Shown: positions 27,950 through 36,900 of the stretch, piece by piece | How positions within the stretch are numbered: the first letter of the stretch is position 1 | How the letters are laid out: every line of letters begins with the position of its first letter | Assembly: GCF_037392515.1 (NCBI RefSeq) | Contig: NC_090291.1 | Span: 30,738,001-30,802,000 of the forward strand | Direction of reading: 5' to 3' | Origin: Haliotis asinina | Taxonomy: Eukaryota > Mollusca > Gastropoda > Lepetellida > Haliotidae | Length of the DNA stretch: 64,000 nt | Position numbers and translations under genes: made by a program | Notes under the pieces: generated by a model | Told to the model about the DNA's origin: nothing | The model's database searches: none | Seen by the model: the letters and a program-made list of their open reading frames with translations, nothing else

Positions 27950-30900
27950 GTAAAGGAACTTTTTCAAATCGAAAAAAATTATTTTGGTAGCAGTTGCTAA
28001 CTATGAGAATGACGCCAACATTTCTGTACTTTAAGTGACAACTGACATGTAATTTTGGACACGTGTTCGAAATGACGAACGTGTGATCTGTCGGTATCTG
28101 GAAGTGGGTGGCTTACTCATATACAGGTTGATTGCAGTACCTCAACATTTGTTGATACCTCTCGCGAATAGTTACCATCATGGCGTGTGTGGAGTCTTAT
28201 ATGTTGCCTTTTAAGAAGATTTTGATCAATCCATATTTTGATGGATACAAGTTGTCATTTGATGCACTGCCTGTAATTGTAAAGCAACTTGGCTATGGTA
28301 AGTTTTCTTTTTCCTTTCTTTCATTTGCTGATACGCTGAGGGCTCATTGTGTGTACAGAAAGATGATCTGTTTGATTGGCATTTTTGAAGTATGGCGAGT
28401 CACAAGAATGTAAGATTGTTTATGGATAACTTATTTTAATGTACTTGATGCGTCGTTTCAGTATGGATTCATATACCATTGTCAAACAAAATCATATTCA
28501 CTAGAAGAAGTTGTTATCCATAAAAAATGTATCTAGAGATGTTGGGTTTTGTAAATACATGTTCTCGATCTAATCAAAGATCATTTCAGTAGAAATGTTG
28601 AACTACTGCATGGCTGCAAACTGTCATTCATCCAAGTAACCATTGAAACTGACAAGAGTTTGTGCCAGTTTCCTTCAGATCCAATCATCCGAGAAAATTG
28701 GATGTAGTTTGTTTGCAACCCACAGACATAAAAACATGTCATGTGTACAAGTATCTCAAATGCCTAATTACATCATGTAGCAGAGACAGGACTCGGGTGC
28801 ACGTGTCATAAATCAATTTATTTTGTTTATGGCATACAGCCTGATAGGTGTTTGCATGTGGTAAATTATTGAAGCTGTGTATTGCATATTGTTTTTAGCA
28901 GACAGGTAGGCAGACATGTGTGTGTCAATAAACCAGACATTGAGCTTTCTCTGTGGCAGAGGCTGCTTACCACAGTCAACAAGTTTTATATGTAACGAGT
29001 AGATTATTTACTTGTTTGCATACACAGCCAAGATTAGACTACTGCTCACGACCTCATACTCCAGGCATGCATACTGTTTCAAGCTCCGCCAACCTATTCA
29101 CTGCGCATGCATTATGTGTGCAGCGCAGCACAGCTGTTGAAACCACTTTTACCTCCAGCGCTGGGGGAAATTTAGAGAATTGTTTGAACTCCAATTTCGG
29201 TGGCTTTTTTTTTCAACTTTATCATGTTTATTGGTTGAACTGGCATTTTTCATGATTTGTTTCAGTAAGTGAATACCGAAAGGTATGTGACCTTTAAGTA
29301 TAGCAAGAGTAACTTAACACAGGTACCAGAGGATTTATTCATGATATTTATCTTAAGACTAAGAGTTGTTATGATGATTATATGATCATGATCATGGCAG
29401 CTGTTCTATATGTCATGTATGTCTGTTCATCCAGTGATCATAGCAATTATGGTGATTGGTGATCATGCTTATTGTTTTAACATTGCTATTTTTAGCCTCT
29501 CAAATCTCACATGTTAATTATGTTAATCTTTGCATGAAATAGGTAATGTTTCAAAACCCTTGTATTTTCAGGCATTGATGTCAGTAAGTTGACAGATGAG
29601 CAGTTCTCATACCATCATGCAAAGCTGCTGTCTGTACACAACCATTTGATCTCTGATCCGTGGCAGCCTGTGTCAGTGTACTTCGTTGATAGTGACTGGG
29701 CCATTCACAGAGCATTTGGAACTGATGTAAGTATATCATTTATACTGTTGTTGCTATGGTATCCTTCTTCTGCTCAAACATATATTTGATCATGAATTCA
29801 GATGCATGATCATGATTCTTGGATCCGTCGAGACCAGCTTTTCTCTAAGAGTTTAACATGTCTGATGGCAAGCATGCTGATACAGCTTTCACTCCCTGCC
29901 CTGCTAACCATTTTGTTCTTTTTAGCACTTCCATTTCATTGTCATTTTGTTTATTTTTCACCTGACATCTCAAGGAAATTCTGTAAAGATGTTCTATACT
30001 CTGGATGCATTTCTTAAACTGATAGTGTATGAGAGATGTAAAAAGATATTTGAACATATTAACCACTGCCTTTAGTACTGTGATATAAGCAGCTGATATG
30101 TTTTTCTTTAATTAAGTTTAAGGATTCAGGAGTTACTGATTGATTTTCATGGCTTGAATCTTGTAAATATATCAATGTAGTCACACTAGATTTATAAACA
30201 TGTTCGAAACATTTTAATATGTTGTGAAATTCTTTTCTCAGTTATCATGCTTGACACCTTATTAACACAACAGAAGGCACATGGAAATATCAATACACTA
30301 TTTTGCTGATTTTCCTGTTGAATGCTAGTGTTAATTATCATCTTGCTGCTGCATAAGTGTGTATTTCATTGTTATCTGGAAGACTGCCATGCTCGCTAAA
30401 CACTCCTCAGTTACACCAATTCATATATTGCTTGCTATGATGATTGGTTAGTCAAATGGTTAAAACATTTGCTTCATACGTTTGAACTCCCACATCGGTA
30501 CAGTGTCTTTCATGTGTAAAAAGAGAAGTCAGGTTATATAAATCATGCAATAGTACTAATGTCTTAGAAAGCGAATATCATATTTTGCTTATATGTCCAT
30601 GATATGATACTACATAGAAAGTACCTTAAAGAATTTTATTATGTCCATCCATCCAAGGATAAATTTTACTTCCTATTAAATGCAATAACCATGATATGAT
30701 TCAGAATATTGCTGTGTTTGTATACAAATGCAGAAAAGGAGATTTGCCACCGAGCATCATCTGAACAGCACAGTTCTATAAAACATAATATCAAACAATG
30801 CTTTATATGTGTGTAAAATTCTTCTATACACTACTGCTATATATTGTACTATAGAACTGTGACCTGAAAGCATTGAATAAAAGATTATGGGATGTGTATC

Positions 30901-33900
30901 AGTAAAGTCCACTTTTGGTGTCCTTCCATGATGATATTGCTGGAATATTGCTAAAAGTGCCGTAAATCTAATCTCACTTACTGATCCACTGTTTGCCAAT
31001 CAATGGCATTGCCTTTCCAGTTAATTATTTTTGTTTTGAGGTTTTATGGAATATTTCTTAGGTTAAACTTGTTGAATGTTTTGTATTTTGAAAATATACA
31101 AATGCCCAAGTTTTGACAAATTTTAACTATGGTCATAGTTGATCAAGTTTATTCATTTTAGGGAAACCGTGTCGACATCAGTGATTCATTATTTGTTATC
31201 CTGGAGTCCGCGAATTTGAGGCTGCAACATGGACGTTTTAATGTGACGCTGACCTTCCCTACAGAACAGCTGGCAGTGTTGTCTGATGGAGCAGGAAATT
31301 TGTATCTTTTAGACACTGGCGACAGAAAGGGGGCACCAAAACAATGGAAAGTGAGTTGTTAGCAATGCTCTGTCTTCCAATGAATGGTCACTCTTTACAG
31401 TGAAGATTCCATGACACTTTTTCAATGTTTGGTTCACATTTTGCAGTCATTAATCAATGTGATGAACATCACTGTTATTCAACACAAACAGTTATTTACC
31501 AACAGTTAAATACTGATGATTGACTTAAAGCAAGAGTCCTATCGTACTGCAGAGTGTGGCTTGAAACAATAATCCGTTTTAAGCATAATCCTCTCACTTT
31601 CCCACTGTGACAGCTTTTTCAACTAGTTATGGTAAGTGATGTAACTGTAGAGAAAGAAACTTAATGAAACTAATATACTCACATAGATCCAACCCCTTTC
31701 AGTGTTAGAATGATTACGTAGTGTTGGTGATAGTTATGGCTCACAATAGGTAGAATGAGAATTGTTACTTGTAATCAAGGTACCGGCATGTAAAGCAGGG
31801 GGATATAGTCGACGCCTCGTCCGTCTGTCCGTCCATAATCATTTTGTTTCTGGAGCATAACTCAGAAACTGTTCAATATTTTTAGACCAAACTTGATACA
31901 TATAATGATCTCAACCTACAGTTGTGCCTTTTGCTATTTACAGAGTTTTGGCATTTTTATTTTTTTTTATTTTTCCATTGAACATTTTGGTGTTAGTCTA
32001 GTGGTGGGGCGAGCTTCGTTTCCAGAACATAACTCAAAAACCATGCAATATTTTTCTGCAAAACTTGGTAGATATGTGTTTCAGACCCCAAAGTGGTGCC
32101 TTTTGGTATTTACAGGTTTTTGTGATTTATTATTTTCTCAGTTTCCATGGAAATGTTTCGGACATAGTCTCAAAATGAAGGGATGTGCTTCGTTTCCGGA
32201 GCAGAACTCAACCGTTCAATATTTGTCTGCAGAACTTGGTAGATATACCAATGAGAAGCTGCAATGGTGCCTTTTCCTAGTTACAGGTTTTTGGGATGTC
32301 TTAGATTCTCGGTTTCTGTGGAAACGATTCAGACTTTGTCTCAAATGTGAGAGGTGTGTTTCGTTTCTGGAGCAGAACTCAAAAGCTGGTCAATATTTTT
32401 ATGCAAAAAATGCAAAACTTGGTAGATATACCAGTCAGAAGCTGCAATGGTGCCTTTTGTTAGTTACAGGTTTTTGGGATTTCTTAGTTTCTCGGTTTCC
32501 ATGGAAATGTTTTGGACATAGTCTCAAAATGAAGGGATGTGCTTTGTTTCTGGAGCAGAACTCAACCGTTCAATATTTGTCTGCAGAACTTGGTAGATAT
32601 ACCAATGAGAAGCTGCAATGGTGCCTTTTGCTAGTTACAGGTTTTTGGGATTTCTTAGATTCTTGGTTTCTTTGGAAACGATTCAGACTTTGTCTCAAAA
32701 GTGAGAGGTGTGTTTCGTTTCTGGAGCAGAACTCAAAAGCTGGTCAATATTTTTATGCAAAAAATGCAAAACTTGGTAGATATGCCAGTCAGAAGCTGCA
32801 ATGGTGCCTTTTGCTAGTTACAGGTTTTTGTGAATTCTTAGTTTCTCGGTTTCCATGGAAACAATTCAGACTTTGTCTCAAAAGTGAGAGGTGTGTTTTG
32901 TTTCCGGAGCAGAACTCAAAAACTCCTTAATATCTGTCAGTAAAACGTGGTAGATATGTGTGGCAGACCCCAAAGTGGTGCCTTTTGCTATTTACAATTA
33001 CAGGCTTTTATGATGTATTATTTTCTCGGTTCCACGAACACGTTGCTGACTTCGTTTCTGGAGCGCAATTCGAAAACCATTTCATATCTTTCAAAAGATC
33101 TTGGCAGATATACGAGACAGATCTTGAAATGGTGATTTTTTTCTGATTACAGATATATGGCATTTATATTTTTCATGAATTCCATGGAAACAATTCAGAC
33201 TTGGTCTAAAAACACTATAAGTAACTGTCAGATGATTTGCCCTTTCAAATATGTTGGGGCCGGGGCGATGTGTTGTCTTCTGATGACACTTGTTATGACT
33301 ATCAGTTGTGTCTTGAGACAGTTGATAATCATTGATACAAGAAATATCTATTGACTAAGCAGTTTTTCAATCTCTCCAGCACTACCCAGAGTACCCAGGA
33401 TGCTTCTGATCATGTCAAATCTTACCTTGAGTCATGTCAAATCTTATAATAACACATCGAAAAACACATTGCTGACAAGATACATCTTTAAGCACCTCAG
33501 TGAATATTGATGATGGTTCTCAGATGGTTAGAGTTAGGGAAACACATAGATGATGAGGATGTCATGAACATGCAGTTAATGCTGGTGATGTCAAATGTTT
33601 CAGAGCCTGTACACCAAACCGGTGCTTGGTGATGGGAAGCAGTTCATTGTTGTTGACTCTGTACACCACTCGGACAATGAGACAGACCGCGTGGAGTGTC
33701 TCCTCATGTACGTGGAGGAGAGGGAGGCCGAGGCTGGATCCTCCATGTCTCCTTTCCTCACAGTCATTGAGTGGATTACCATAGCATCAGGTAACCATGG
33801 TAATTTGTTCTGTGAGGAGCTAAGCAGATCCATCAACTTAACATTTTTATAAATGAGTGGCTACCATTTTACAGTTGCAAGGGTTCAAAATTTTGTTTCA

Positions 33901-36900
33901 AAGCCTCTTGTCCTGATTTTTATGACATAATCAGCGTGGTACTGGACTATTTATTGAAAAGTGATAAGTAGCCAAGAAAGATAAGCCTACTTATAATCAT
34001 TGTGAAATTGAATAGCTACATGTTGAGCAGATATGGAACAAAATCCAAGTTTATGTGCAGTTTAAAACCGTAAGCAAAAATTATCAGGCAGCCCTCGGAC
34101 AAGTAAGATACCATGAATTGATTGCCTGAAATGAAAACTGATTGGTCTTGGGCATTGGGCGGTGGGATTTTTTAACCCCTGTGTTGGCTACGTAAAAAAA
34201 AGTACTTGAAGCCATCTGGCTAGTTTGTAATACATTGAACTTTGAGGCCTTCAGTGTAATGTCATTTTTTATGATTCAGTTGACAAGAAGACCTGGTGTG
34301 TGGAGAGGACCAGACGGTTGGAAGGAAGCAAGCCCTATGACTATACGGCATTAGACAAGGGGGGCAACTCTGTCCTGATTTCAGCTAGTCAGCGTTACAA
34401 GCTGGTGTCTGATTCTGTGAAGCCGGTGCAGCCGGATTCAGAGGGAGACTGGGAAGTTGTCGGGAGAGATGGTAAGATTATCAAAACAATTTACTAATGA
34501 CAATTTTGAACAGTCTTTTTTGAGACACACAACTAGATATGATGCAGAGAATTCAGGGATTGGTAAAGAGAACTTTGACAATGGGCCATTTTCAGGATTA
34601 TCAGCCATTTTCTTAATTTAGAATAGGCCACTACACTTGTATAGATAGTAAGCTTCAAAATCTTAATGGGCCGTTTTTTATTCTAATGTGCAAAATGGCA
34701 CACAGCCCCTGCCTTTTCCAATCCCTTGGAATTTATAACTGGATTTAGTAATAAGCAATGGAAATGTGAAAAAGGGATTTCATGAAATTTCAGCCAATGC
34801 AATTTCAGTTTAGTATGTTAATGCCACTGAAACATCTGAAACCTAGAAGATATCTGTCACATTTCTTTATTTAATGAATAGTAAGATTTTACCAAGCTAG
34901 TTTTCTCATATTGCTAGCTAACGCACCCTCACTACTAGCTTACTAGCCAGCAATATTTTTAGACTGTTTCTCACACTGTTTCAACCAAGAAGTGGTTTTC
35001 AAGTAATAAATCAAGGTAAGGAATGATGGAATAACTCTAAGGTTATTAATCAAGGAATGATTTCATAAATAGCAGTATGTTCCACTTTGATGGCAGCTGC
35101 ATGCTGTTCAGGCTGTAATGCCAGACTAATGTTCGGACTTACTTCAGTTACCTGAGTTATGACCAATATGATATTATTAGTTTATACGATATAAGAACAG
35201 GAGAAGTATCGATGAGGAAAAGGGATGTAACTCTTCTTAACTTGACTTGCTCCAGGACACAAGGTTGGTATTTTGTCCAGCTGTGTTCTACTTTATTTTA
35301 ACCTTCACAGGTCATGACTTTAGTCATATTGAAATGTATTTACCAAACCATGGATATTGATGACTGACTTAAAGCAAGTCCTATCATATGAGTGTTGCAT
35401 TAAACAACAAATCATTTTAAGTATAATTTTCGTTCTCCCAGTATCTGTTTTGTCACCAGCTTTCATGACTTTTGGACATACTGCAATCTTATTTCAACCT
35501 TGTAATCATGCCGATAAAGCTGCTTAAGGCCAGACCAACTGTTTTCTTATCTACAGATTTTTGTCCTGAGATCCATAAATGAGAAATTGATTTTGCATAT
35601 AATTTGAACTTGTTGACAGATAAGCTCCCTGAGTACACCTGGACACAGGACAATGAGGACATACATGTCCAGTTCACGGTCCCCACCACAGTCAGCAAGG
35701 CTGACATCTATCTGACCCTCAGTGCAGACCATGTGGATTTCGGGGTCAAGAACAGCACTGTGCTTCTGAAGGGGGCGCTGCACAACGAGGTGGATGTTGA
35801 GGCCAGCACATGGACCATTGAAGGACAGAGGTGAGTAATTAGGGATGGTCAGTATGGTTTCATGTTTCAGTGACTTCCATGTTTTCCATATTTTGACCCA
35901 AGTGAGCTACCACTGAATAGCATCCTTAAGTAAAACTGGCAATCTGGTTTGGAATTGGTCTCCTGCATCCCATGCTTGTCGTAAGATGTGATTAACTTGA
36001 TCGGGTGACTTGGTTCACACATGCCATTGTATCCCAAATGTGTAGAGTGATGCTCATGATGTTGATCACTGGATTGACTGGGCCAGACTTGATTATTTAC
36101 AGACTGCTGCCATATGGCTGGAATATTCCTGTGTGTGGCGTTAAACAACAAACCAGCCAACATGTTTATGTCAAAAGACACATAAAGATTCTGTTCGTCA
36201 CCAGCAGATTTCATGATGTTATTTGATTGTGATGTCTTGGTAACTGTAGTGAGTCCATCACGATTTCCTTTGAGGATTTTGAAGCGTTCTAGCTCCTAAG
36301 TACCCACGTACACTGTTGCGGCTTTACTGTATTAAGTAGTGGAAGTCAGGTGGTTTTCTTCTGGTACTGAATGTTAAACTTGTGAGCTTTTCCAATTCAG
36401 TTTCTTGTTCATGGGGTCTGGTCGTATGTAAGCGAGATGACTCACATAGTTGCTTCCTCTTGCATGTGCAAGGGTTGCGTCCAAACACCACATGGCTCGG
36501 TACCTCCCACTCCCTGAGAGCGATTGTGCCTAGTAAGCCATGGGGTTCAGGAGAACCCATCATTAACATAGCTACTATGCAAGTTTGATCAGACCTCCCT
36601 TGCAGTGTACGAGGGTTGGTAAAAATGTTCTAAACCTTCTAGACAGTTGACACCAATTAATGTTAGGAGTGTTTTTTGACAGTGTTCTTCATCAGCATTT
36701 CCAGTTATTTTGCTCAAATAGATCAACAAGTTTGAAAGCAACAGGTCCTTGAAGCATCCATGTCTTCATCAGCACAGCCTAGTGGTTGATGGTTTGATAA
36801 ACTGCTTCGTGTGTTTATTTCAGATTGGTTCTGTCCTTATCCAAAGAGAATCAGACTGCATGGCCGACTGTAGTCATTGGAGACAACAGAGGAGAGATGA

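Noticed and set aside
31893-32930. 345-codon open frame as a gene
   Set aside because: It is a tandem satellite inside a NUDCD1 intron; openness follows from monomer lengths divisible by three. Kept as a repeat and a finding.
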